From Candidatus Binatia bacterium (lineage in GTDB: Bacteria; Desulfobacterota; Binatia; HRBIN30): DNA of 64,000 nt. Below the pieces are notes generated by a model. It was not told where the DNA came from. It saw nothing but the letters and a program-made list of their open reading frames with translations, and searched no databases. Position numbers and translations under genes: made by a program. This document shows positions 8,741 to 17,450 of this stretch, piece after piece; the first letter of the stretch is position 1, and every line of letters begins with the position of its first letter. The DNA is taken from contig BPIR01000002.1 of assembly GCA_026004215.1 (NCBI GenBank), positions 981,844-1,045,843 on the forward strand, written 5' to 3'.

Positions 8741-9253
8741 TTATTGGGCTGGGGGGCAAGCCCGAATGCAGGCGCGGAACGCGTCGCGACACAATTTGAT
8801 CCCGGGGCGGGCCGCCTCGCGGCAGTTGTCGCGGCATTGAAAGGCTTGGACCTGCGCAGCATCGATGCAGGCATCGAGGCAAGCTTCGCGGTCGGGGCTG
8901 CCTTCCGGGCACTGCTCGGTGCGGCAACGGTTGCGCTCGGCATCCAAAGCGGCATTGCACGCTTCTATGCAGCTTCGGAGGGTTGCCAGAGGCCCGGGGC
9001 TTTCCGGCGTGCCCTGGAGACATGCCTCGCGCCCCGCCCGACATGCCTCGGCGCAGTCGTGGTTGATGTTCCGGCACAGGTCCTTGGCTGCTTGGAAATT
9101 TTCTCGGCACAAATCGCGGCAGAGGTTGCGTTCGTGTGCGGCATCCGCCACACAGCGCGGGTTTGGAGCCGCAGCCAGTGAGCTCCCCGCTGGCGCACTC
9201 AGTAAAACGGCTAGAAATGTTCCGCACGCAGCGTTCCAAAAGCCGTTCCTCAT
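8741..9253 (-). CDS. Secreted protein with repeated Cys-x3-Cys / Cys-x10-Cys helical motif
   Basis: A 170-residue protein. A strong ribosome-binding site (GGAGAAGGAGG) precedes the ATG, and a signal peptide runs to about residue 28 (LAAA). The mature part has 18 cysteines in a regular pattern: CRDLC, CAEAC, CIEAC, CLDAC, CRDNC and CIRAC are all C-x3-C. Five further intervals are exactly ten residues, for example C-x10-C-x3-C-x10-C near both ends. The spacing and Ala/Arg/Glu-rich content suggest helical hairpins stapled by disulfides, as in CHCH-like folds. No catalytic motif seen and function is unknown. Clearly a real gene, downstream of no obvious operon partner. Confidence 0.88.
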   Translation of the reverse strand: MRNGFWNAACGTFLAVLLSAPAGSSLAAAPNPRCVADAAHERNLCRDLCRENFQAAKDLCRNINHDCAEACRAGREACLQGTPESPGPLATLRSCIEACNAALDAERNRCRTEQCPEGSPDREACLDACIDAAQVQAFQCRDNCREAARPGIKLCRDAFRACIRACPPAQ

Positions 9254-9364
9254 GTTCGCCTCCTTCTCCGATTAGGTTCAACGAGTATCACAGCTTCGCA
9301 CCCTAGAGAAGGGTCGTTCTCCGGGCCGCGGAGCGTGACCTCGAGATCCGACCGCGGGTGTCGC

Positions 9365-10849
9365 TCAGTAGCCCAATTGACGCAGCGCTTCGACTTCGTG
9401 AGGAGCCAGGGACAGCGGGGTGGACGCTGCCCGCGACTGCAAGGGGCAGCGTTGTTCCTGCTGCGCTGCCAACGCCCTCATTTGGGCCAAGCGCTCCACT
9501 GCGTCGCTTTTGCGATCATGGGCTTCGGTGGGATCGCTCGGAAGGTGAAACAGTTCTTCCCGCGCGACCACTTCTGGGGAAGGAAGAGAAGGGACTGTTC
9601 TTTGCGCCCGCAACGTCTCTTCGATTTGGCTCGACCGGGAGCGCTCGGCTGGCTCGAGCCAGCGTCGTGCGGCGGTGTACTTCCAGCCATCCAGCCAAAG
9701 AGCCCGCAATACGTTTCGTTCGGCAATTCCCAACTCCGCCCAGCGGGCACGCCCCTGCAAATTCGCTGGGCGCACCTCGTGTGGGGTGATCTCGAACAGC
9801 GAGCGCCCGCCGGCATGAGGAAGTAGCGGGGGCTCTTCGAGGCGGAGCAATCGTACGAGTGTCGGGTACACATCCACCAGCGAAGCGGGCTGGTCCGACC
9901 GCGCCGGCGACAGGACTCCGGGCGACCACCACAGCAACGGCACACGCACAGCCTCTTCGTAAAGGGTCCAAGCATGCTCGACAAAGTCGTGTTCCAGAAA
10001 TTCCTCCCCATGATCGGCGGTGACAATCACCAACAGGGGCCGCCCACGGGCGTGACCTCTTAGTCCCTCGAAGAGTTGCTCGAGTGCGCCATCCGTGTGG
10101 CCAATTTCCGCATCGTAGCGGCGAACCAATTCTCGAAAGCGGGGATCCTTGCGGTCGAAACCTTGTGCGCTGAGCTCGGGAAGGTGGGGGCGAACGTCAC
10201 GGTAGAGGTCGAGAACCAGGTCGGATGCCTGCGGAAACTTCTGCAGTACCGCCGGCGGTGGGTCGTAGGGTCCGTGGGGGTCGAGGTAATGCAAATACAG
10301 GAAGACGGGCTTGCGATTTGGCTCGTTCCACAAATCCAAGGCGCGCTGGGTCAGCTTTGGGCTTGCGCGACTGACTCCCCATTGTGAGGCCAGGTGCTCT
10401 ACGCGATCGAAGCCCCGCGCGAAGGCCGGGTGTCCCAGCATGGTTGTCAGGGTCACCATGGCCGTCGCGTAACCAGCCCGGCGAAACGTTTCCGCTAGGG
10501 TCACCTGGGCCCGTTCGGGGGTGGCGTCCCACCCCACGGCGCCGGCGCACGATGGCCAGGCGCCCGAAAACAGGGAGGCGATGGACTCGCGGGTGTACGA
10601 TGAAGGCGCCGCGACATCGGTAAAGACCACCGACTCCGAGGCCAATCGATCGAGAAACGGGGATGTCGGCCAGGGGTATCCTGCAAGACCGAGATGGTCG
10701 GCCCGCAGCGTGTCTACGACGACGAGCACGACGTCGGCCCCAGTTAGCGGGTGGCGCTGCTTCGCGCTCTGGCACGCTGGAAAGGCTACCACTAGGAGCC
10801 CACAGGCCAAGATGAAGAGGGGCGTCGAGCGGTAACGAAGCCAGTTCAC
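9365..10849 (-). CDS. Sulfatase-family hydrolase, membrane-anchored or exported
   Basis: A 494-residue alkaline-phosphatase-superfamily enzyme. Metal-binding signatures are VVVDTLRADH near the N-terminus and TADHGEEFLEH further on. The position of the formylglycine residue reads APSSYTRESIASLFSG: a Ser, not Cys, and no Pro of the classical C/S-x-P-x-R. It may thus act as a phosphodiesterase/phosphotransferase-like member or a Ser-type sulfatase. The GTG start lies 4 nt after the acyl-CoA dehydrogenase stop, suggesting coupling. The N-terminus LFILACGLLVVAFPAC resembles a signal or imperfect lipobox. Substrate unknown. Confidence 0.88.
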   Translation of the reverse strand: MNWLRYRSTPLFILACGLLVVAFPACQSAKQRHPLTGADVVLVVVDTLRADHLGLAGYPWPTSPFLDRLASESVVFTDVAAPSSYTRESIASLFSGAWPSCAGAVGWDATPERAQVTLAETFRRAGYATAMVTLTTMLGHPAFARGFDRVEHLASQWGVSRASPKLTQRALDLWNEPNRKPVFLYLHYLDPHGPYDPPPAVLQKFPQASDLVLDLYRDVRPHLPELSAQGFDRKDPRFRELVRRYDAEIGHTDGALEQLFEGLRGHARGRPLLVIVTADHGEEFLEHDFVEHAWTLYEEAVRVPLLWWSPGVLSPARSDQPASLVDVYPTLVRLLRLEEPPLLPHAGGRSLFEITPHEVRPANLQGRARWAELGIAERNVLRALWLDGWKYTAARRWLEPAERSRSSQIEETLRAQRTVPSLPSPEVVAREELFHLPSDPTEAHDRKSDAVERLAQMRALAAQQEQRCPLQSRAASTPLSLAPHEVEALRQLGY

Positions 10850-10853
10850 CGTG

Positions 10854-12080
10854 CTACAGCGGCAGGCCACCCGTTGCCGCCTTGGTGGTGCCGTCGCGCC
10901 GAAACGCCTCGATGGTTCGCTGTGCGATGCGCCACTGGTGTACCTCGTCGGCGCCGTCGGCAAACCGGGCCCAGCGCGCGTGTTGTGCCATGCGTGCGAG
11001 CGGGGTGTCGAGCGAGTACCCCAGGGCGCCGTGTACTTGAATGGCGCGGTCGATAATGCGGTTTAGGGCGTTGGCGACAAAATGCTTGGCCATGGAGACT
11101 TCGCTGCGAAAATCCTCGCCGCGGTCGATTTTGTACGCGGCATGCAGCACCATGAGCTTGCACTGGTACAACTCCATGGCGGAGTCGGCGATCATCCATT
11201 GAATCCCCTGTTTTTCCGCCAAGTACGAGCCGTGGGCGTAGCGCTTCAGCGCACGGTCCACCATCATATCCAGGGCCATTTCTGCCTGTCCGATCCAGCG
11301 CATGCAGTGCGCCAAACGGGCTGGTCCCAACCGGCTTTGCCCGAGGAGGTGTCCTTGGCCGCGTTGGCCCAGCAAATTCTGGCGTGGCACCCGCAAATTT
11401 TCGATGCGGATTTCGCAGTGGTTGTGGCTGCCCGCCATGGTTTCGATATCGCGCACAATCGTCCAGCCTTCTGCGGGCAAGTCCACAAGGAACGCAGAGT
11501 TGGCAGCCTGAGGAATCGGGGGGTTGTCCTCCGTGCGTGCGATCAGGATCGCGAAGCTCGCTCCGCGAGCTCCAGAGATAAACCACTTGTGGCCATTGAT
11601 GACCCACTCGTCTCCCTCCAGGACGGCGCGCGTTTGGATGAGAGTCGGATCCGACCCGGCGACCTCTGGTTCGGTCATGGCGAAGCACGAGCGAATCACC
11701 CCTTCGCACAGGGGCCGCAAGTACTTTTCCTTTTGTTCTTCGGTGCCCCAATGGAGGAGTGTGTGCATATTGCCCTCGTCCGGCGCCTGGGCATTGAGCG
11801 CATAAGGTCCGAACGCCGACTTGGCCGCTTCCGCCTGCACTGCCGCCATGGCCACGTGGCCCAAGCCCATGCCTCCGTACTCCTTGGGCATGTGGGGGAG
11901 CCACAGGCCCCATTCCCTTGCGGCCTGGCGCATTTCGATGATCTTGCGAATGAGGAAGCCACGGTCGTTGGGGCGTTGTTCGATTTCCTGCTCGCGCGGT
12001 CGGACCACGTCGCGAATGAACTCGCGTACCCGCAACCGTACCTCTTCGATCTCTGGGGGAAAGGAGAAATCAATGGCCAT
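10854..12080 (-). CDS. Acyl-CoA dehydrogenase, ACAD10/11-like
   Basis: A 408-residue FAD-dependent acyl-CoA dehydrogenase. Family signatures include KEYGGMGLGH, CFAMTEPEVAGSDPT, NGHKWFISGA and the C-terminal QVHGALGYS segment. The combination NAQAPDEGNMHTL and RSCFAMTEPEVAGSD is characteristic of the ACAD10/11 branch rather than the classical short or medium-chain enzymes. In that branch the dehydrogenase partners with an APH-type kinase on 4-hydroxyacyl-CoA; a candidate kinase is at 48116-49183. ATG at 12080 has AGGAG 7 nt upstream; a GTG two codons upstream is the alternative. Coupled with the downstream sulfatase-like gene. Confidence 0.93.
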   Translation of the reverse strand: MAIDFSFPPEIEEVRLRVREFIRDVVRPREQEIEQRPNDRGFLIRKIIEMRQAAREWGLWLPHMPKEYGGMGLGHVAMAAVQAEAAKSAFGPYALNAQAPDEGNMHTLLHWGTEEQKEKYLRPLCEGVIRSCFAMTEPEVAGSDPTLIQTRAVLEGDEWVINGHKWFISGARGASFAILIARTEDNPPIPQAANSAFLVDLPAEGWTIVRDIETMAGSHNHCEIRIENLRVPRQNLLGQRGQGHLLGQSRLGPARLAHCMRWIGQAEMALDMMVDRALKRYAHGSYLAEKQGIQWMIADSAMELYQCKLMVLHAAYKIDRGEDFRSEVSMAKHFVANALNRIIDRAIQVHGALGYSLDTPLARMAQHARWARFADGADEVHQWRIAQRTIEAFRRDGTTKAATGGLPL

Positions 12081-12165
12081 GGTCACGCTCCTTTGCGTCG
12101 GTGCTCTCGTTGCGTACCCCAGTGGCGCTCGTGAGCCAAGTGCGGTGAGGAACGTCGGTGCGCGA

Positions 12166-12489
12166 CTACTTGACTTTTGCCCCGGGGCGCACCGCCCGCT
12201 CCGTGGTGAGAATACTCAGGTGTCCGTCTTCGTCGCTGGCGGCTAACAGCATGCCTTGGCTTTCGACTCCGCGCAGGGTGGCTGGCTGGAGATTGGCGAC
12301 AACGACAATTTGGCGGCCCACTAGGTCCTCGGGGCTGTAGTGGGAGCGAATGCCAGCCACAATTTGTCGTTGTTCGGAACCGAGATCCACTCGAAGCACG
12401 AGGAGTCGGTCGGCGTTCGGGTGGGTTTCCGCCGCGACCACCGTGCCCACGCGCAGGTCAATTTTGCTGAACTCTTCGATCGTGACCAT
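12166..12489 (-). CDS. Stand-alone tRNA-binding (EMAP/CsaA-like) domain protein
   Basis: A 107-residue single OB-fold protein. KIDLRVGTVVAAETHPNADRLLVL, shortened here to its core KIDLRVGTVV and HPNADRL, is the tRNA-binding domain signature found at the C-terminus of MetRS and in CsaA. IVAGIRSHYSPEDLVG and VVANLQPATLRG complete the domain. With no synthetase attached it may act in trans on methionyl-tRNA synthetase or as a CsaA-like chaperone. ATG at 12489 is chosen over a GTG two codons upstream; no clear ribosome-binding site. It is divergent from the MscS gene. Confidence 0.9.
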   Translation of the reverse strand: MVTIEEFSKIDLRVGTVVAAETHPNADRLLVLRVDLGSEQRQIVAGIRSHYSPEDLVGRQIVVVANLQPATLRGVESQGMLLAASDEDGHLSILTTERAVRPGAKVK

Positions 12490-12610
12490 GGGCACTCGTC
12501 TAGCCGGATCTGGTTACGAAGAAAACTCAGCCGCGCCCTGGGGCTTCTGCTTGCCTTGCTCCTGTAGAGGCACCAATCTCGTGCGGGAAATGTTCGGAGG
12601 AGGTTACGGT

Positions 12611-14386
12611 ATGAGAGTCGGTGCTGTGCCGATGCGTTATGGGGTTACCGGCTGGGTTGTGTGGCTACTCGGTGTATCGCTCGTGATGCGCTTGGAAGCT
12701 CAGGCGCCGGAAACGCCTGCGGCGGTAGTGCCAGCACCCACGCCGACAAGTGCGGGGCCAGTGGACGACTATGACCGGGGGACTCCCCGCTCCGCGGTGC
12801 GCGGGTTTCTTCAATCGTGTCAGGCGCAGGACTACGCCCGAGCTGCGCAATACCTCGATTTACGCCGGATTCGGGCATCGGAGCGCGACGACTCCGGGGC
12901 TGTGCTGGCTCGCGAGCTCTGCCGGGTGATCGACCGAACGGTGTGGCTCGATCCGGAACAGTTGAGCGATGCCCCGGAGGGGGACCGCGACGATGGTCTC
13001 CCCGCAAAGCGAGAAAGCGTGGCGGTCATCCCTTCGGCGGAAAAACCAACGCGGTTGTTTTTGGAGCGCGTGGCCCGCGAGGACGGGGTTTTGATTTGGA
13101 AATTCTCCGCCGACACGGTGGCACGTGTTCCCGCGCTCTACCAGGAATTTGGCTACGGCCCGATCGAGGAATACCTGCCTGAGACGCTGATCGAGATGCA
13201 GTTCCTCGGGGTGCGGCTATGGCAGTGGCTCGGGCTCGCCGTGGCCGTAATCGCCGCCTGGTTTCTAGGGTGGCTGCTCACGCGGCTCATCGTGCGGGCG
13301 GGGCAAGTGATTGTGTCTCAGTCATGGGTGCCGCTCAGCGAAGATGCGGTTGTCGGCATGCGCGCGCCCCTGCACGCATTGCTGGCGCTTGCCGTATTTC
13401 GTAGCGAGCTGCCCGTGCTGGCGCTGTCGGTTCGCACGGCGCACACGATGCGGTCGCTGATCGGGGCTGGTTTGGTTTTGGCCACTGCATGGCTCCTGAT
13501 GCGAGCTGTGGATGTGGCCGCGCGGGCGATCGAGGAGCGAGCCGCCAATCGGCAAGCGGTGGCGTCGCTTTTACCTTTAGGCCGGCGAGCTGCGAAAGTG
13601 TTTTTAGCGACGCTCACCCTATTGGCTGCTTTGCAAAACCTCGGGTTCAATGTCACGAGTGTGCTCGCCGGTTTGGGAATCGGCGGTCTGGCGGTAGCGC
13701 TGGCGGGGCAAAAAACTCTGGAGCATTTGTTCGGGGGCATTACGTTGGTGGCCGACCAGCCCGTGCGTGTGGGCGAGTTTTGCCGCTTTGGGGACAAGGT
13801 CGGCACCGTAGAGGACATCGGCTTGCGCTCCACCCGCATTCGCACGCTCGACCGCACCTTACTCTCGGTTCCCAACGGGGAGTTCGCCTCCATGCAAATC
13901 GAGAACTTCAGCCGCCGCGATCGTATTCGCCTCGCAGCAACGATTGGTCTTCGGTACGAGACCAGCCCCGACCAACTGCGTTACGTGCTCGTGGAACTCA
14001 AAAAGCTCTTAGTGTCGCATCCAAAAATTTCCGCGGACCCAGCTCGCGTGCGTTTTGTGAACTTTGGGGCCTACTCGCTGGACGTGGAAATTTTTGCATA
14101 CGTGGAGACCGCGGACTACAACGAGTTCCTCGCGATCCGAGAAGACTTGTTTCTGCGGATCATGGACATCGTGAGCGAAAGCGGAACGGGCTTTGCCTTT
14201 CCCTCGCAAACCGTTTACTGCGGCCAAGACACCGGGCTGGATGCCGAGCGGCGCGCCCGAGCCGAGGCGCAAGTGCGCGTGTGGCGCGAAGAGCGCCGGC
14301 TCTGGCTCCCGTACGCGCCGGAGGAAGAAGTTGCGGCTTTGCGGGGCACACTGGCGTATCCTCCGCCAGGGTCCGCATTGTCCTGA
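12611..14386 (+). CDS. MscS-family mechanosensitive channel with periplasmic N-terminal domain
   Basis: A 591-residue inner-membrane protein. The ATG at 12611 is preceded by GGAGGAGG with a 7-nt gap; an earlier in-frame start lacks a site. A signal peptide-like hydrophobic stretch (residues about 15-35) is followed by a Pro/Thr linker and a roughly 150-residue periplasmic domain (PRSAVRGFLQSCQAQDYARAA). Then come five or so membrane segments. The MscS pore and beta domain signature GLGIGGLAVALAGQKTLEH and LVADQPVRVGEFCRFG follows, then a charged cytoplasmic tail. It releases solutes on membrane tension. The N-terminal domain is seen in larger MscS paralogues. Confidence 0.92.
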   Translation: MRVGAVPMRYGVTGWVVWLLGVSLVMRLEAQAPETPAAVVPAPTPTSAGPVDDYDRGTPRSAVRGFLQSCQAQDYARAAQYLDLRRIRASERDDSGAVLARELCRVIDRTVWLDPEQLSDAPEGDRDDGLPAKRESVAVIPSAEKPTRLFLERVAREDGVLIWKFSADTVARVPALYQEFGYGPIEEYLPETLIEMQFLGVRLWQWLGLAVAVIAAWFLGWLLTRLIVRAGQVIVSQSWVPLSEDAVVGMRAPLHALLALAVFRSELPVLALSVRTAHTMRSLIGAGLVLATAWLLMRAVDVAARAIEERAANRQAVASLLPLGRRAAKVFLATLTLLAALQNLGFNVTSVLAGLGIGGLAVALAGQKTLEHLFGGITLVADQPVRVGEFCRFGDKVGTVEDIGLRSTRIRTLDRTLLSVPNGEFASMQIENFSRRDRIRLAATIGLRYETSPDQLRYVLVELKKLLVSHPKISADPARVRFVNFGAYSLDVEIFAYVETADYNEFLAIREDLFLRIMDIVSESGTGFAFPSQTVYCGQDTGLDAERRARAEAQVRVWREERRLWLPYAPEEEVAALRGTLAYPPPGSALS

Positions 14387-14492
14387 CAGCGCGCGCATCC
14401 AAAACCCGCCGGCAACCTCCGGTGCAACTCGCAAATCCGCCTTGCAGCAGCTTGCGATTCGGAGGAAGAGGGCGGAGAAGAGGAGGCGAGTT

Positions 14493-16496
14493 GTGGGGTT
14501 GACTTACGAAATCCGCAACGGGCGGTTTTTCTTTTGGGCGGAAGATGGCGCCGTTGCACTGGAGGGCTTGCGGCCGGTCGTGCGATACCGTTTGGCGAAC
14601 AATCCCGCAGTGTTTCGCCCCTACTTGGAACGAACCGCCAGCGGCGCGCGCTCCGCAACGGAGGACCAGGAGCACGGCCTGAGCCTCGATATTCAGGTCG
14701 AACGCCAAGGCGAATTTCTCGTTCTTCGCACGCGCCTTTGCAACTGCGGCCGAGCCCCGGTTTTCTTGGACTCAGTAGCGCCTCTCTGGCTTCCAGATTT
14801 CGGCGAGGTGATCATCGGCGATGCGGCGGAGCATTGGAGCGTTTTTCGGAACGGCTACCAATCCTGGACCGGCACCAGGAGTTTCCGTGCTCAGGATGCC
14901 GATCCCGATCCCCTTTCCTCGCTGCTGCAAGTGGGACTGATCGACATCGCGCGACCGTCACCCGGCGTTGCCGGGCATTTTCGTTCCGACCTGTTTACCG
15001 CAATTCAAAATCTTCACACCCAGGATGCGTTGTGTGCGGGCTTCCTCGACGGCCGGTTCGCGTTTGCCGACATCGAAGTGGCCATCACGGGCCAGCGTTG
15101 CGGCCGCTGGGTTGCCACGGTCCATTACGAAGGCAAACCCCTGGAGCCCGGAACCCACATCGACGTGCCGCCTTTGGGGCTGGCCGCGGGTAGCTGCCCG
15201 TATGCATTGCTCGAGGCGTTCGCGGAACTGAGTGGACGGCACATGCAAGCGCGGGTGCCGACAAAAAGCCCCGTGGGATGGTGCTCGTGGTACGAGTACT
15301 TCACTGCCATTGACGACGCCGCCATCCGCGAAAACATCAGTGCCGCGAAAAGTCTGCGGCCCATTGTTTCCTTCGATTACTTGCAAATTGACGACGGCTA
15401 CCAGGCCGCAATTGGCGATTGGCTGGAGGCGAACGAGAAGTTTCCCCACGGCCTGGCCGACCTTGCTGCGGACATTCGTGCTGCCGGCTTTGCCGCCGGA
15501 GTTTGGTTGGCGCCGTTCATCGCCAAGCGAGGCTCGCGGTTGTGGGCCGAGCACCCGCACTGGTTCGTGCGCAACGAAGAAGGTGCACCTCGCTTCGCGC
15601 TGTGGAATCCCTTGTGGGGTTGGGGCTCGTGCTACGCCCTGGATACGACTCATCCGGAGGTGTTGGAATGGGTTGGCACGGTCATCGACACCTTCGTACG
15701 GAAGTGGGGATTTACCGTGCTCAAATTGGACTTCTTGTACGCGGCCGCATTGCCTGGAAAGCGGTTCGACGAATCGGCCACTCGGGCGGAAGCGCTTCGG
15801 CGCGGCCTCGAGGCCATTCGAGCGGCGGCGGGCGACGACACGTTTCTCATTGGCTGCGGCTGCCCGCTGGGTCCCGCCGTAGGGATCGTGGACGCCATGC
15901 GAATCGGCCCGGACGTCGCCCCCTACTGGAGCAACATCCTGAGCCGGGGGCCGCTGCGTGACCTACACGGGGTGGCCACAAAGCACGCCATTCGGAACAC
16001 CCTGACGCGTGCGTTCCTGCACCGCCATTGGTGGCTCAACGACCCGGATTGCTTGATGGTCCGGACTCGTCGCACCGAACTCACGGAGGAAGAGTTTCGC
16101 ACCCTAGCGACAGCGATCGTGCTCACGGATGGTTTACTGGTCTTGAGCGACCGCCTGTCGCTCCTGGCTCAGGAGGAGATAGATCGCATCCAGCAGGTTC
16201 TCGAGCTGCGCGGCGAGAGTCGCTTCCGGGCGCTGATCCCGGATCTGATGGAGCACGACCCGCCCCGGTTTGTGGTCGCCCGCTCGGCCGACCAATGTGC
16301 AGCCGCAGTCCTCAACTTCGACGATACCCCGGAGACGTTGTCCTTCCCGATGGGTCGGTGGTTGGAGCACGTCTCGAATCTCACCCATGCATTCGAGTTT
16401 TGGACCGGGCAAGTGATCGAGCTGGAGAGCGGACTGTTGCGCCTGTCCCCGGTACCGCCACATGGAGCCCGCGTCATCACCGTGCCTCCAGGGTAA
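14493..16496 (+). CDS. Alpha-galactosidase, GH36-like
   Basis: A 667-residue glycoside hydrolase. The GTG at 14493 has AGGAGG 6 nt upstream. An N-terminal beta-sandwich domain (about 1-265) is followed by the TIM barrel with GWCSWYEYF, LQIDDGYQ and APFIAK. The catalytic nucleophile is D413 in KLDFLY and the acid/base is D474 in RIGPDVAP. No signal peptide, so it should be cytoplasmic. It cleaves alpha-galactosides or related glycosides; GH36 members include raffinose synthase-like enzymes, so the exact sugar is unclear. A sugar ABC importer is encoded 22 kb away. Confidence 0.9.
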   Translation: MGLTYEIRNGRFFFWAEDGAVALEGLRPVVRYRLANNPAVFRPYLERTASGARSATEDQEHGLSLDIQVERQGEFLVLRTRLCNCGRAPVFLDSVAPLWLPDFGEVIIGDAAEHWSVFRNGYQSWTGTRSFRAQDADPDPLSSLLQVGLIDIARPSPGVAGHFRSDLFTAIQNLHTQDALCAGFLDGRFAFADIEVAITGQRCGRWVATVHYEGKPLEPGTHIDVPPLGLAAGSCPYALLEAFAELSGRHMQARVPTKSPVGWCSWYEYFTAIDDAAIRENISAAKSLRPIVSFDYLQIDDGYQAAIGDWLEANEKFPHGLADLAADIRAAGFAAGVWLAPFIAKRGSRLWAEHPHWFVRNEEGAPRFALWNPLWGWGSCYALDTTHPEVLEWVGTVIDTFVRKWGFTVLKLDFLYAAALPGKRFDESATRAEALRRGLEAIRAAAGDDTFLIGCGCPLGPAVGIVDAMRIGPDVAPYWSNILSRGPLRDLHGVATKHAIRNTLTRAFLHRHWWLNDPDCLMVRTRRTELTEEEFRTLATAIVLTDGLLVLSDRLSLLAQEEIDRIQQVLELRGESRFRALIPDLMEHDPPRFVVARSADQCAAAVLNFDDTPETLSFPMGRWLEHVSNLTHAFEFWTGQVIELESGLLRLSPVPPHGARVITVPPG

Positions 16497-16571
16497 ACGG
16501 AAGAAATTTCTTGTAATTTGCCCAGGAACGTTGCATGATCCTCGCCATCTCCAACACAGCGACGGTGCGGG

Positions 16572-17000
16572 ATGCGGCGCGGGGAACGGGTGGACTTGCT
16601 TTGGGTCGAGGATGACTTGACCGACCGCGAACTGATTCTTCGAGTGCTGCGGGAGACTGCTCCCGCCCTGCACATTTGCACGGCGAGCGATGGCCGCGAA
16701 GCTCTGGCGTGGCTGGAACCGCAAAACGCTTCTCTTCCGCGGGCGGTTCTGCTCGACCTCAACTTGCCGGACATGAGCGGCATCGAGGTCCTGCGGCACA
16801 TCCGAGGCCAACCACACACGAGGACCTTACCTGTGGTCGTCTTTACGGGCTCCGCGAATCCCCATGATATCGCTGCCTGCTACCGCGCTGGGGCCAATAG
16901 CTACGTGGTGAAACCTGCCGAATTTGGCGACTACCAAAAAGTCTTTTTCCAAGTGGCGACCTATTGGGTCCGCCACAACCAGGGATCGTGGCCTTTTTAG
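16572..17000 (+). CDS. Single-domain response regulator, Rcp1-like
   Basis: A 142-residue CheY-type receiver with no output domain. Acidic pair VEDD at residues 12-15, phospho-acceptor Asp in LLDLNLPDMSG, conserved Thr in VVVFTGSA and Lys in YVVKPAEF. The Rcp1 subgroup usually pairs with a hybrid or phytochrome-like kinase; none is nearby. A later GTG codon (codon 7) follows GGGGAACG and is an alternative start. Located between the GH36 gene and bolA in the same direction. Confidence 0.9.
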   Translation: MRRGERVDLLWVEDDLTDRELILRVLRETAPALHICTASDGREALAWLEPQNASLPRAVLLDLNLPDMSGIEVLRHIRGQPHTRTLPVVVFTGSANPHDIAACYRAGANSYVVKPAEFGDYQKVFFQVATYWVRHNQGSWPF

Positions 17001-17030
17001 CTCGGGGCGGGATTGCTAGTCGGACCCAGG

Positions 17031-17375
17031 ATGGACGAAGAACCGCAACCCGATTGCTTGGCAAAACGGGTTTTGGAGCTTTTGGCCACCGCACTGCAGC
17101 CGAGTCACCTGTGGATCGAGGACGAAAGTGCGGCTCACGTCGGCCATGCCGGCGCTCGGGCAGGCGGGCGTCACTTGCGGGTGCGGATCGTCTCCTCGTG
17201 CTTCGAAGGCAAACGTATAATCGAGCGGCACCGGATGGTATTTGACGCGCTTCGCCCGTTCGTCGGCCGGGAGATTCATGCATTGGCGCTGGAAACTTTG
17301 ACTCCGGCGCAGTTGGCTGGTCGGGCGGCGGGGCAGCAGGTGTGCGCTTGCTCGATTTGCAGCGGTGCTGTGTAG
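17031..17375 (+). CDS. bolA: BolA family protein
   Basis: A 114-residue BolA domain. The class-II KH-like fold signature VSSCFEGKRIIERHRMVFDAL and the nearby conserved His in GHAGARAGG are visible; the first is cited as FEGKRIIERHRMVFDAL. BolA proteins work with monothiol glutaredoxins in iron-sulfur or iron regulation, or as transcription factors. A tail rich in Cys (CACSIC) at the end is unusual and could bind a metal. ATG at 17031 lacks a clear Shine-Dalgarno; a TTG at 17013 with GGGGCGGGA in front is an alternative. Confidence 0.88.
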   Translation: MDEEPQPDCLAKRVLELLATALQPSHLWIEDESAAHVGHAGARAGGRHLRVRIVSSCFEGKRIIERHRMVFDALRPFVGREIHALALETLTPAQLAGRAAGQQVCACSICSGAV

Positions 17376-17450
17376 CGCGCCCGCGAGCCGGCGCTGAATT
17401 GCGTTCCCCTGGGGGCTCGTCTATCGTGGCTCGCCGAGGTCGCTAGCCTT

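Noticed and set aside
12350..12610. N-terminal extension of the MscS gene
   Set aside because: It overlaps the tRNA-binding protein gene on the other strand, and a perfect ribosome-binding site lies before the ATG at 12611.
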